NCBI RefSeq assembly: GCF_000430645.1
Contig: NZ_KE387185.1
Location: 1,399,780 to 1,463,779 of the forward strand
Reading direction: 5' to 3'
DNA length: 64,000 nt
DNA from: Aquimarina latercula DSM 2041
GTDB lineage: Bacteria > Bacteroidota > Bacteroidia > Flavobacteriales > Flavobacteriaceae
Each line of letters starts with the position of its first letter. Position 1 is the first letter of the stretch. The position numbers were made by a program, and so were the translations under genes. Below the pieces are notes generated by a model, which made no database searches, was not told the DNA's origin, and was given only the letters and a program-made list of their open reading frames with translations. Of this stretch, positions 8,923-16,094 are shown piece after piece.

Positions 8923-9827
8923 TTATTTTTTAACGATATATTTTTTTGATTATTGACTGTATAATTAATATTCATAGGTTCAAAACAAGTTTTCAACGCT
9001 TTATCAAGATCATTGTGTACGAAGAAACCAGAGAATAAGCGTTTGGTATCAATATCATTTGTGGTAATACGAATGTCATACTGCCTTTCTAATTCTTGGA
9101 TAAGTTGTTGTAAAGTAACTTGATTAAACGTACTTTTACCCTGCATCCAACTAGGTTTAGATCCTTTGATTTCATTAGGAGATAATGCGCCTTCAGAATT
9201 AGATTTAATAGCTTTTCCAGGAGTTAGAATTACTGTTTCTTTAGAGTTACTTACTTGTACCTTGCCTTCAAAACACTGTACTTCTATATGCTCATTTCTA
9301 GAATAGACATTGAATTCTGTTCCTAATACAGTAACATCTCCATTTTTAGTTTTCACGGTAAAACTAGAACCCTTCGCTACATCAAAAAAAGCTTCTCCTT
9401 TTAAGTGGATAATCCTTGTTTCGGCAAAAGATCTTTTGTCATATTCAACAGAAGAATCAGCATTTAAAGTAACCAATGAATTATCTGGTAATGTCAAGGT
9501 TTTAGTTTCTGCCATTTCCGTATATATCTCTGTAGTTGAAAAGAATATTGTTCTTAGTCCAAACAAAACTACTATAGCTGCTGCAGCTGCATACAGCCAT
9601 GGGCGTAATTTAATTACTTTCTTTCCAGAGGACTTTTTGTATCTTTTATTGTATTCTTTTTGATTTTTAAGTCCTTTATCGAGATCAAAAACAGGGCGGT
9701 CGAATTTGTCAACACCTTTTAAAATATCTTTATAAGCAAGATAATCTTTTGAATTTTCGAATTCTTTCTTCTCCTCTTCAGAGATATCATCTACCAGCCA
9801 TCTTCCTAGAAAATTATCTTTTTCCAT
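8919..9827 (-). CDS. FecR-family anti-sigma factor
   Basis: A 302-aa inner-membrane anti-sigma protein. The cytoplasmic N-terminus (about 1-80) would bind the ECF factor encoded upstream. One membrane helix follows at about 83-103 (LYAAAAAIVVLFGL). The periplasmic FecR domain comes next (about 110-205; LPDNSLVTLNADS, LKGEAFFDVAK, TEFNVYS), then a C-terminal STN-like segment of the DUF4974 type (about 230-300). Gene order sigma-fecR-receptor is the classical cell-surface signalling arrangement, in which ligand binding at the receptor releases the sigma factor. Confidence 0.93.
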   Translation of the reverse strand: MEKDNFLGRWLVDDISEEEKKEFENSKDYLAYKDILKGVDKFDRPVFDLDKGLKNQKEYNKRYKKSSGKKVIKLRPWLYAAAAAIVVLFGLRTIFFSTTEIYTEMAETKTLTLPDNSLVTLNADSSVEYDKRSFAETRIIHLKGEAFFDVAKGSSFTVKTKNGDVTVLGTEFNVYSRNEHIEVQCFEGKVQVSNSKETVILTPGKAIKSNSEGALSPNEIKGSKPSWMQGKSTFNQVTLQQLIQELERQYDIRITTNDIDTKRLFSGFFVHNDLDKALKTCFEPMNINYTVNNQKNISLKNK

Positions 9828-9884
9828 AATGTTTTTATTATTACTATACCTTTAACAGGAAACTTTAATACTTTCCAATGTAAT

Positions 9885-10397
9885 TTATACGTTACCTATT
9901 TTTTTTCTTAAAACTACTAATGCTAAATGCATTCTTTTTTCTACAGCTTTTACAGAAATGTCAAGCATTTCTGCAATTTCCTTATATGTTTTCTTTTCAA
10001 TCCGATTTAAAAGAAAAACCTCTCGTTGTCCATCTTTTAATCCTCCAATAGCAGAATTTAAACGGTGCATGAACTCCTTTTCTTCCATCTGAAACTCTGG
10101 AGATTCATTGGTGTAGGTTTTTTGTTCAGTTGATTTATATTTTAGTACGGTTTTTTGATGCTTATAATCGTTGATCGAAGCATTATTAGCTATTTTGTAT
10201 AGAAAACTTTTAGCCGCTCCAAAAATAATTTTAGAGCAATTAGTCCAAAGTTTTGCAAAACTATCCTGTACAATATCTTGAGCTTTTTCCATATCACCAT
10301 ATTTATAATATAGATAGTAGCATATTTTTTCTGCGTGTTCTCTATACAGTTGTTCGTATACTTTCTCATCACATACGCTAATTACATTTTCAGGCAT
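9885..10397 (-). CDS. ECF RNA polymerase sigma-70 factor
   Basis: A 170-aa ECF sigma factor. Region 2 is at about 13-80 (YEQLYREHAEKICYYLYYK, AQDIVQDSFAKLW). Region 4 is at about 110-165 with the helix-turn-helix KTYKEIAEMLDISVKAVEKR. It is first in the unit with FecR and two receptors and should activate transcription of the receptor genes when FecR is signalled. A 57-base gap separates it from fecR. The substrate sensed is not evident. Confidence 0.93.
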   Translation of the reverse strand: MPENVISVCDEKVYEQLYREHAEKICYYLYYKYGDMEKAQDIVQDSFAKLWTNCSKIIFGAAKSFLYKIANNASINDYKHQKTVLKYKSTEQKTYTNESPEFQMEEKEFMHRLNSAIGGLKDGQREVFLLNRIEKKTYKEIAEMLDISVKAVEKRMHLALVVLRKKIGNV

Positions 10398-10466
10398 TCT
10401 TTATAAAATTTTAGATCAATTATAAGATTACAATGAATAATATATAAAGTTGTTAATTTAACAATA

Positions 10467-11060
10467 TTACCAAGAATAACCTATAGATATTTCTGGCAAA
10501 ACATCTATATATGTATTCATTGGTCCTGAAAGTTCCTGCGTATATTGAATGCGATTGGCCGCGCCAATAGTAAATCCAGATTTAAAAACCCATTGATAGC
10601 CTCCTTTTATAGAACCTCCAATCATAACCGTGTCATAATCTCTAGGGTTAAATATAGATGCATTATAATCTACTTCCTTATATCCACCAATGATTCCGGC
10701 ACCAATAAACCAACCTTTTGGAGCATTTTTACGTTTTGAAAAATAATACCTACCTCCAATTTCTAATCCTATCTCGTACGCTGTGATATTACTTTCCGGA
10801 ACTAGAGTACCATTTGATACAACATCAGTATTTGAAAAATCTCCGTATGCTTGTAACAATAGAGAGAAATTATTTTTTAGGATGTGTTCATATTCAAAAT
10901 TGATCTCTCCATATAAAGCTGATAGAGGAAGTAAACGGATACTATTTTTATAATTAGCGCTTGCGATTTTATCTTGATTACTCGTAATCGTTTCTTGTGA
11001 GTATCCAGTACGTAGTAATGAAACCATAAAGGTTAAGATTAAAACTATTTTTCTCATCAA
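10467..11060 (-). CDS. Outer-membrane beta-barrel protein, DUF3575-like
   Basis: A 197-aa protein with a signal peptide (cut after GYSQ) and alternating amphipathic strands, ending in SIGYSW, a typical outer-membrane C-terminus. The IRLLPLSALYGEINFEYEHIL segment resembles DUF3575 proteins. Either of two adjacent ATGs could start it. It lies 70 bases before the sigma gene in the same direction and may or may not share its transcript. Function unknown. Confidence 0.7.
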   Translation of the reverse strand: MMRKIVLILTFMVSLLRTGYSQETITSNQDKIASANYKNSIRLLPLSALYGEINFEYEHILKNNFSLLLQAYGDFSNTDVVSNGTLVPESNITAYEIGLEIGGRYYFSKRKNAPKGWFIGAGIIGGYKEVDYNASIFNPRDYDTVMIGGSIKGGYQWVFKSGFTIGAANRIQYTQELSGPMNTYIDVLPEISIGYSW

Positions 11061-11239
11061 CTTTTTGCTTTATATGTTAAAAATTACAACCCTAAAACAA
11101 AAAAGAAAGAGTATACCCTACCTACATTTTAATATATTTTTCAAAACAATAAAATGAAAGAAAAATACTACAAAAAATTGTTTTTTAAATTAGTTTAACG
11201 TGTTTAAATACATTTTTTTTAGATAAAATACATAAAAAG

Positions 11240-11270
11240 TTTGGTGAATTGAAAAATAACTGTATCTTTA
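11240..11270 (+). promoter_or_regulatory. Promoter of small RNA copy 3
   Basis: TTTG (11240-11243), 19 bases, TATCTTTA (11263-11270). The AT-rich block upstream is conserved with copies 1 and 2, but the left arm of its inverted repeat is degraded to a T-run. Confidence 0.85.
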
Positions 11271-11275
11271 CACCA

Positions 11276-11406
11276 GAGTTAATGAGTTAGCGTTTTCATT
11301 TTCCCCAAGATGAAAACATTTATAAAAAGTGAGTTTTAATTTTAGAATAAGCCCCTAAATTAAGATGATTTGTGTGAAGAAAAAGAGCGTGGAGACGCTC
11401 TTTTTT
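11276..11406 (+). ncRNA. Small RNA, copy 3 of a three-copy family
   Basis: Same architecture as the two copies near 2.3-2.7 kb: stem 1 GTTTTCAT (11292-11299) with ATGAAAAC (11310-11317), the C-rich loop TTTCCCCAAG, stem 2, and a GAGCGT-GGAG-ACGCTC terminator with T-run. It sits between divergent and convergent neighbours without an ORF, 8.5 kb from the tandem pair, so the family is dispersed. Confidence 0.82.
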
Positions 11407-11471
11407 GTTTTCCTTTATTTTTTTACCTGAAAGTTTAAAAATTACTAGTTTAGATTTACCTATCAAAAATA

Positions 11472-11509
11472 AAAAATACACTGATTATAATAACCAGTGC
11501 ATTTTTTTT
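11472..11509 (-). terminator. Terminator of the slipin gene
   Basis: On the minus strand ATGCACTG and CAGTGTAT form a stem with one G-T pair, followed by a T-run. It lies directly after the stop at 11515. Confidence 0.7.
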
Positions 11510-11514
11510 CACAC

Positions 11515-12624
11515 CTACCTATTCACAGAGAATATGTCTTTCAATTGTTTTACCATTCCACCATTACCAGAAACTGTGATCTCACCAATTTTTTCAGCTA
11601 TTTTCTCTACATATTCCATTTCTTTAAGCTTGTAGAGCATTTCGTTATCTTCCATTAGTTTTGCTGTATTCAGTAAACTTCTAGTAGATGCTGTTTCCTC
11701 ACGTCTAGTAATGATATTAGCCTGAGCTCTCTTTTGTGCTACTAGTACTTGGTTCATGATTTCTTTCATTTCACCAGTTAAGATTATATCCCTAATACCA
11801 CAATTCAATACTCTTACACCTAGTTTGTTTGTTTGATTTTTGGTAGTTTCCAATATAGCTTCTGCCATACTATCTTTACGTTCCAAAAGTTCATCTAAGG
11901 TGTAATTTCCTACGAAAGCTCTAAGAGCTAATTGCATCGCGATGTATAATTGTTTTTCGTATTCTTTATTATCAAGCAATGCTTTTTCAATATCTACAAC
12001 TTTATATTGTATATAGAAATTGATACGAATAGCAGCTTTATCTTTTGTCAATAATTCTTGACCAGCTATTTCTAACTGTAGCTGACGCAGATCTGCCTTA
12101 GCGATCTTGATAGTTGTATCATTTCTCCAGAAACGATATGTGCCACTACCTAAAGTTTTAGCGTATACATCATCTACAATGAGTACAGCTTTTTCATACG
12201 CGGCAACTTCAAAAACTCGGATGTATTTATTAAGTGCGTAATTGCTGAATAAAGATTTATCAATTTTCTCGGTAATATAGATTTTACTAAGATCTACTGT
12301 TGTAAACTCATATTCGTACAATCCTTTCCAAAGTGTGTATCTACCTGCAGAAAATACACTTTTAAAGTTACCATTCTCATAAACCAATACAATTTGATTG
12401 TCCTTTACCTCAATTAGGTGTAACATATCTTCCAACACTGTATCTTTTAATAAGAGTTCCAGTGCTATTGGAGCTGCAAAGGGTTTAGATAAATCATACT
12501 GAATAACACGCTCATTAAATCTTAACCAATGGATTCCTTGTGTTATAACACGATTGTAATCTCCTTTTCTGAAAACCAAGCCTACTTTGCCAGCATTGAT
12601 TCTTACTCTTTTCATTTTTTTCAT
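11515..12624 (-). CDS. Slipin / SPFH (band 7) family protein
   Basis: A 369-aa stomatin/prohibitin-like scaffold. The SPFH core is at about 150-300, with AKADLRQLQLEIAGQELLTKDKA and a YKVVDIEKALLDNKEYEKQLY segment, followed by a short helical tail. No clear N-terminal membrane anchor is visible, which differs from many slipins, so membrane association may need a partner. Two tandem ATGs are possible starts. A stem of eight pairs (12631-12638 with 12644-12651) lies just before the start on the mRNA and could affect initiation. It is monocistronic. Confidence 0.85.
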   Translation of the reverse strand: MKKMKRVRINAGKVGLVFRKGDYNRVITQGIHWLRFNERVIQYDLSKPFAAPIALELLLKDTVLEDMLHLIEVKDNQIVLVYENGNFKSVFSAGRYTLWKGLYEYEFTTVDLSKIYITEKIDKSLFSNYALNKYIRVFEVAAYEKAVLIVDDVYAKTLGSGTYRFWRNDTTIKIAKADLRQLQLEIAGQELLTKDKAAIRINFYIQYKVVDIEKALLDNKEYEKQLYIAMQLALRAFVGNYTLDELLERKDSMAEAILETTKNQTNKLGVRVLNCGIRDIILTGEMKEIMNQVLVAQKRAQANIITRREETASTRSLLNTAKLMEDNEMLYKLKEMEYVEKIAEKIGEITVSGNGGMVKQLKDIFSVNR

Positions 12625-12651
12625 TTTTATGTCTTTTTATTTGAAAAAGAC

Positions 12652-13040
12652 AGATTCAACATTAATTGGACGATAATCCCGTAACGGAGGTGTTATCTAT
12701 TTCCTTTTATACGTATTAAGGATGTTTGTTTTTTTGTTAAAAACGGTGACAGCAAATCATCTTTCCAGATCGGAGAAAATAATATGTGATATTTTCTGCA
12801 ATTAGTTTTTAGTATCGAGATAGAAGAATAAGTATTAGAAAAAATACGATTGTTCTAAAATCTGGACTCAAAAAAGTAATTACTTCTTAGTACCAACCTT
12901 TTTAATTTCTCAAAGAACCTTTAAGATTGTTCTTATCCCTAGAGTAGCATAAGAACTGATCTACTAGTCAACGTTTTTGTCATTTTTACAGCCTGACAAG
13001 CCGTGGATTAGTTTTAGAAGATAACCCAAACTTCTTGAAA
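12652..13040. other. Intergenic stretch, nothing recognised
   Basis: About 390 bases between the slipin gene and the first tRNA pieces. I see no ORF, tRNA or clear terminator. It may hold decayed tRNA-region sequence, but nothing can be aligned by eye. Confidence 0.4.
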
Positions 13041-13104
13041 ACGGATTTTGAGTCCATTTTGGCTACATTAAAAGTGTAGTGCTCTACCTACTGAGCTACA
13101 AAGC
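13041..13104 (-). pseudogene. tRNA-Lys(TTT) 5' part joined to a tRNA-Leu(CAA)-like anticodon arm
   Basis: Read on the minus strand: acceptor TGCTTTG (its 5' base at 13105), TA, D-arm GCTC/GAGC, then CTACA-CTTTTAA-TGTAG with anticodon TTT. No T-arm of its own follows. Instead comes ATGGA-CTCAAAA-TCCGT (13041-13057), a perfect anticodon arm with anticodon CAA (Leu). The missing Lys 3' part lies just upstream in transcription (13108-13150): its CAAAGCA pairs with this acceptor over all seven positions. Confidence 0.6.
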
Positions 13105-13107
13105 AAA

Positions 13108-13178
13108 TGGTGCTTTGACGGGAATCGAACCCGCGACAACCAACTGGTCTGTTGTTCTAACCACTGAACTATCTGCCT
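13108..13178 (-). pseudogene. Chimeric tRNA: 5' part of one tRNA, 3' part of tRNA-Lys
   Basis: The 5' part has acceptor AGGCAGA, TA, D-arm GTTC/GAAC and 5' anticodon stem ACAGA. Its acceptor does not match its own 3' end. The 3' part is a good T-arm GCGGG-TTCGATT-CCCGT followed by CAAAGCA and CCA. That CAAAGCA pairs with the 5' part of the next unit, and this unit's AGGCAGA pairs with the 3' part of the previous unit. The anticodon region (CCAGTTGG) cannot be read as a normal loop. Confidence 0.6.
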
Positions 13179-13213
13179 TAGACAGAGTGGGAGTCGAACC
13201 CACGACCTACAGA
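13179..13213 (-). pseudogene. tRNA 3' half (anticodon 3' stem, T-arm, acceptor)
   Basis: Minus-strand TCTGT, AGGTC, T-arm GTGGG-TTCGACT-CCCAC, then acceptor TCTGTCT and A. TCTGTCT pairs over seven positions with AGGCAGA, which begins directly afterwards, and TCTGT pairs over five positions with ACAGA of that downstream 5' half. Upstream there is a hairpin GACTATT/AATAGTC instead of a D-arm. The amino acid is not assignable. Confidence 0.55.
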
Positions 13214-13304
13214 GTCGAGACTATTATTTGGTTAATAGTCAAACCTTCAAGGCAAGTTGGATATGAAGTGATCATACAAAACTGCAATACTTCATACAAT
13301 AGTG

Positions 13305-13631
13305 CTATACAGAAACACCCAACAAGACTTGCTTGATATTTTTAAAGAGTTCAATAAATTTTTCTTTTGAAGCGCAATGGTTCAAAATTGAACTACTCAT
13401 AAGCTTTAAGGGATTTGTATTTATAAATAAAATGGTCTCATCTATATTGGATAGGACGTCTTTAGAATTATAAAAAGAAATAGTTTTTTCTATATGTTCT
13501 TTTGAAAAATCAAAAGCATCAATTCCACAGCATTCAGCAACACAGTATGTTTCTAAATCTCTCCAAAATTCTTTATTGTTTTCTAAGAATTGATCTATAT
13601 CAATAACTTTAGATATTTTTTTAGTACTCAT
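13305..13631 (-). CDS. Small protein resembling DUF6331
   Basis: About 108 aa, soluble, from the ATG of MSTKKISK (another ATG lies two codons upstream). The AECCGIDAFDF segment near residue 36 and the overall length recall DUF6331 proteins, a family of unknown function; this is recall, not a search. The gene ends 92 bases from the nearest tRNA pieces and sits behind a terminator hairpin. Its neighbours are tRNAs and other small ORFs. Confidence 0.6.
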   Translation of the reverse strand: MSTKKISKVIDIDQFLENNKEFWRDLETYCVAECCGIDAFDFSKEHIEKTISFYNSKDVLSNIDETILFINTNPLKLMSSSILNHCASKEKFIELFKNIKQVLLGVSV

Positions 13632-13647
13632 AATCATGTTTTTTATC

Positions 13648-13687
13648 AAAAGCCCTGCTATTTATTTCCCTCACTTAATAGCAGGGC
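13648..13687 (-). terminator. Terminator of the 54-aa small gene
   Basis: GCCCTGCTAT (13652-13661) pairs with ATAGCAGGGC (13678-13687), ten perfect pairs. On the minus strand it is followed by TTTTG. It closes a minus-strand transcript coming from about 13.96 kb. Confidence 0.7.
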
Positions 13688-13790
13688 ATTACTACAAACC
13701 CTAATCTGTTTACCCCTTATAAAAGAGGGTTTGTTTAATTACTCTGCAAATATTTATTATATGAGCGCAATGTATTTGCGTAGTAATTAT

Positions 13791-13955
13791 TTATTTGTAA
13801 AAAAATCGATTTTGATCATTTTTACTACTTGGGGTATCTGTATCAGGATACAGCGCTTTGGTCATACTATTGATATACATAGTAGCCCATTTTAAAAGTA
13901 AATGTTGTAAGCCATTTGTTCCCTTTCTTTTGATAATCGTTGGTTGTGTTTTCAT
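13791..13955 (-). CDS. Small basic protein, 54 aa
   Basis: ATG at 13955, TAA at 13791. The product begins MKTQPTIIKRKGTNGLQ and ends in NDQNRFFYK. It is basic, with no signal peptide or membrane helix. Support is positional: it fills the space between two small genes and a strong terminator follows it. I do not recognise the family. Confidence 0.5.
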   Translation of the reverse strand: MKTQPTIIKRKGTNGLQHLLLKWATMYINSMTKALYPDTDTPSSKNDQNRFFYK

Positions 13956-13982
13956 GATATTAGTTTTTACATCATTTGTTAT

Positions 13983-14303
13983 TTATGGATTGTTTAATTG
14001 TTCATATTCGTGATCACGCCTATCTATTTCTCCGAGAGGGCTTCCTTTAAAAATGGAGATGTTCTTAAATCCATTTTCTTTCAGAATTAATGAATCTTCT
14101 TTTTTAACAGCTCCTCTTCTAGAATTTCCGTAATCACCAGTAAGCTTTTTAGTAGCAGGGTCTAGATCACCCCAAAGCTTATCTGGTTTGCCATTATCGA
14201 TTGGTTCTACGAAATAGGTAATACCAGTAATTTTGGATTGAACTATGAACCTTCCCGTGTCTTCAGTTTTACATAAAAACCTTTGTAATAGATTGTTTTT
14301 CAT
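13983..14303 (-). CDS. Hypothetical protein, 106 aa
   Basis: A soluble protein of 106 aa starting MKNNLLQRFLCKTEDTGRF. It has a beta-rich N-terminal half (FIVQSKITGITYFVEPI) and a charged C-terminus (GEIDRRDHEYEQLN). It begins 22 bases downstream of the tRNA-Phe 3' end on the same strand, so it may be read together with tRNA-His and tRNA-Phe. The family is not recognised. Confidence 0.6.
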   Translation of the reverse strand: MKNNLLQRFLCKTEDTGRFIVQSKITGITYFVEPIDNGKPDKLWGDLDPATKKLTGDYGNSRRGAVKKEDSLILKENGFKNISIFKGSPLGEIDRRDHEYEQLNNP

Positions 14304-14324
14304 AGTTTAAAGTTTAATTGTTAG

Positions 14325-14397
14325 TGGAACAGATAGGATTTGAACCTATATCTTCGGATCTTCAATCCGACGCATTGACCAACTTTGCTACTATTCC
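14325..14397 (-). tRNA. tRNA-Phe(GAA)
   Basis: Acceptor GGAATAG with CTGTTCC (one G-U), anticodon arm TCGGA-TTGAAGA-TCCGA, T-arm ATAGG-TTCAAAT-CCTAT, discriminator A. The D-stem has only three pairs. CCA is not encoded. Confidence 0.88.
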
Positions 14398-14403
14398 TTT
14401 TAG

Positions 14404-14476
14404 GGTGTACTCCGGGACTTGAACCCTGTTCTTCTCATTCACAGTGAGATGCTTTACCAGATAAGCTAGAGACACC
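14404..14476 (-). tRNA. tRNA-His(GTG)
   Basis: Anticodon arm TCTCA-CTGTGAA-TGAGA. An extra G precedes the acceptor (G-1) opposite C73, the tRNA-His identity pair. The acceptor has two mismatches (C-U and C-A) and the T-stem one, so it is somewhat degenerate. It lies seven bases upstream of tRNA-Phe. Confidence 0.78.
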
Positions 14477-14560
14477 ATTTTCTAATTTTAGAGTATTTGA
14501 TTTTCAGAGTATTGATAAATAAATCTTTATATTAGTCCGTAAGATTAGAAAACAAGTTTT

Positions 14561-15418
14561 ATGGATAATATATCGACCATTGTTTTAGCTGCATCCTTAT
14601 TTATTATAATGTTAGGTATGGGGTTATCTCTTGTTATAGATGATTTTAAGAGAATACTTATTTATCCTAAAGCAATTTTGGTTGGTTTAGCGAATCAGCT
14701 TATAGTCTTACCACTTGTAGGTTTTCTGTTAGCATCTGTGCTATCGCTAAAACCGGAAATAGCTATTGGAATTATGATATTAGCAGCCTGTCCAGGTGGA
14801 GCGACTTCTAATTTGATTTCTCATTTAGCTAAAGGAGACATTGCATTATCTGTAACGCTTACAGCATTTAGTAGTTTGATAACGATAATTACGATACCGT
14901 TCATAGTTAATTTTTCGTTACTTTACTTTTTATCAGAGGATCAAACTATTCAATTAAATGTAATTGAAACTATTATTCAGATTTTAGTTATAATTATTAT
15001 ACCTGTTGCTATTGGCATGATCATAAGAAAGTATAATGAGTCTTTTGCATTAAAGATGGCTAAACCGGTAAAAATAGCTTCAGCATTGGTACTTGGTTTA
15101 GTTATTGTTGGTATTCTTATTAAAGAGAAAGACAATTTCATTTTTTATTTTAAAGAAGCTGGTCTTGTCGCTTTATTATTGAATATTTTGACGATGGCTA
15201 TCGGTTATTATTCTGCAAAGCTATTTCGTGTTCATCAAAAAGGCGCCATATCTATCGGAATAGAATCTGGTATTCAAAATGGTACTTTGGCGATAACCGT
15301 TGCAATTGCTATACTTCATAATACTTCTTTTGCAATTGCTCCAGCCGTATATAGTCTGTTAATGTTTTTTACAGGTGGGATCGCAATATTTTTTGGTATT
15401 CGAAATAGTAAAAAATAA
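14561..15418 (+). CDS. Bile acid:sodium symporter (BASS) family protein
   Basis: A 285-aa integral membrane protein with about nine to ten hydrophobic helices across its whole length. GLANQLIVLPLVGF, ILAACPGGATSNLISHLAKGD and the C-terminal GIESGIQNGTLAI match the ion-binding crossover motifs of the BASS family, which imports organic acids with Na+. It lies between the two tRNA groups but on the opposite strand. The natural substrate cannot be told; bile acids are unlikely in a marine bacterium. Confidence 0.88.
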   Translation: MDNISTIVLAASLFIIMLGMGLSLVIDDFKRILIYPKAILVGLANQLIVLPLVGFLLASVLSLKPEIAIGIMILAACPGGATSNLISHLAKGDIALSVTLTAFSSLITIITIPFIVNFSLLYFLSEDQTIQLNVIETIIQILVIIIIPVAIGMIIRKYNESFALKMAKPVKIASALVLGLVIVGILIKEKDNFIFYFKEAGLVALLLNILTMAIGYYSAKLFRVHQKGAISIGIESGIQNGTLAITVAIAILHNTSFAIAPAVYSLLMFFTGGIAIFFGIRNSKK

Positions 15419-15458
15419 AGTACTATATATTGACCTTCTTTTTATGAATTGATAGTAA

Positions 15459-15530
15459 CTAAGGCATTGGGAATCGAACCCAAGACTTCCGCGATATAGC
15501 CGCGGCACTCTGCCACTGAGTTATACCTTA
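15459..15530 (-). tRNA. tRNA, probably Ile(TAT)
   Basis: Acceptor TAAGGTA with TGCCTTA, D-stem ACTC/GAGT, anticodon arm CCGCG-GCTATAT-CGCGG, T-arm TTGGG-TTCGATT-CCCAA. In a seven-base loop the anticodon is TAT but position 33 is C rather than the universal U. Reading T33 one base later would give ATA. Identity is therefore tentative. Confidence 0.7.
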
Positions 15531-15535
15531 GTTTG

Positions 15536-15657
15536 ATGACCTGAAAGGATTACTCATTAGGTCAATATTTGATAATTTTGTATTTGTGAATGCTTGGCAT
15601 TTCGAACCTTTACACCAAGAGTCAAAGTCTTGGATGCTGCCGTTACATCACAGGTCA
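15536..15657 (-). tRNA. tRNA-Gln(TTG) interrupted in the T-loop
   Basis: The 5' part (15601-15657) has acceptor TGACCTG, D-stem ATGT/GCAT, anticodon arm CAAGA-CTTTGAC-TCTTG, 5' T-stem AAAGG and loop TTCGAA. The 3' part (15537-15549) is T, CCTTT and CAGGTCA. The two acceptor strands pair over all seven positions and the T-stem over five. Between them lie 51 bases (15550-15600), placed between positions 59 and 60. The insert starts with the mini-hairpin ATGC-CAA-GCAT. Without splicing this would not be a normal tRNA. Confidence 0.75.
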
Positions 15658-15662
15658 GTTTG

Positions 15663-15734
15663 TAAGCTCAATAGGAGTCGAACCTATACTTCAAGGGTCG
15701 TAACCTTGGGTGCTTCCATTTACACCATGAGCCT
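15663..15734 (-). tRNA. tRNA-Arg(ACG)
   Basis: Acceptor AGGCTCA/TGAGCTT (one G-U), D-stem GTGT/GCAC, anticodon arm CAAGG-TTACGAC-CCTTG, T-arm ATAGG-TTCGACT-CCTAT, discriminator A. Confidence 0.9.
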
Positions 15735-15740
15735 TTCTTG

Positions 15741-15856
15741 TACTCCACCTAAGATTCGAACTTAGACTGAACCGGGTTTAAACCTGAGCTTCGCTCGCAA
15801 TCTTCGATAAAGCGTTGCTTTTTCTCGCCTGTCTCTGCCATTTGGGCTAGCGGAGC
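15741..15856 (-). tRNA. tRNA-Leu(TAA) with a ~42-base insertion before the anticodon arm
   Basis: Acceptor GCTCCGC pairs with GTGGAGT (two G-U), T-arm CTAAG-TTCGAAT-CTTAG, anticodon loop TTTAAAC (TAA). Between the D-arm (GCC/GGC) and the anticodon stem lie about 42 extra bases flanked by CAGG repeats. They fold as three mini-hairpins: AAAGC-AAC-GCTTT, ATC-GAA-GAT and GAGC-GAA-GCTC. Removing the insert gives an anticodon stem ACAGG/CCGGT with one mismatch. It has no long variable arm, unusual for bacterial tRNA-Leu. Confidence 0.7.
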
Positions 15857-15861
15857 ATTCG

Positions 15862-15934
15862 TACAGGAAGAGAGATTCGAACTCTCAAGATCTTGATTCT
15901 AAGTCAAGCGCGTATGCCGTTCCGCCATTCCTGC
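15862..15934 (-). tRNA. tRNA-Leu(TAG), short variable loop
   Basis: Acceptor GCAGGAA/TTCCTGT, anticodon arm CTTGA-CTTAGAA-TCAAG, T-arm GAGAG-TTCGAAT-CTCTC. The variable loop is only five bases (ATCTT), whereas normal bacterial tRNA-Leu has a long class II arm. Leucylation is therefore not assured. Confidence 0.85.
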
Positions 15935-15944
15935 ATTAAAATTG

Positions 15945-16017
15945 TACTCTGTAGGAGAATCGAACTCCTATTTCCTCATAGAAAGTGAGGTGTACTAAAC
16001 CATTATACGAACAGAGC
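15945..16017 (-). tRNA. tRNA-Glu(TTC)
   Basis: Acceptor GCTCTGT/ACAGAGT, anticodon arm CCTCA-CTTTCTA-TGAGG, T-arm AGGAG-TTCGATT-CTCCT, discriminator A. Confidence 0.9.
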
Positions 16018-16022
16018 ATTTG

Positions 16023-16094
16023 TATATCTACTAAGACTTGAACTTAGACTTAGGGATTAGAAATCCCTTGTGCTTCCAATTACACCATAGATAT
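16023..16094 (-). tRNA. tRNA-Arg(TCT)
   Basis: Perfect acceptor ATATCTA/TAGATAT, D-stem GTGT/GCAC, anticodon arm AGGGA-TTTCTAA-TCCCT, T-arm CTAAG-TTCAAGT-CTTAG. Confidence 0.9.

Noticed and set aside
12652-13040. Further decayed tRNAs
   Set aside because: Apart from a weak CTCAAAA-like match on the plus strand, no arm pairs well enough.
13079-13336. 85-aa plus-strand ORF over the tRNA pieces
   Set aside because: It reads through minus-strand tRNA T-arms (the GIEPATTNW and GVEPTT strings are classic tRNA translations).
15550-15600. Twelve-codon ORF in the tRNA-Gln insert (MPSIHKYKIIKY)
   Set aside because: An ATG at the insert edge is noticeable, but such a short ORF is expected by chance in AT-rich DNA.
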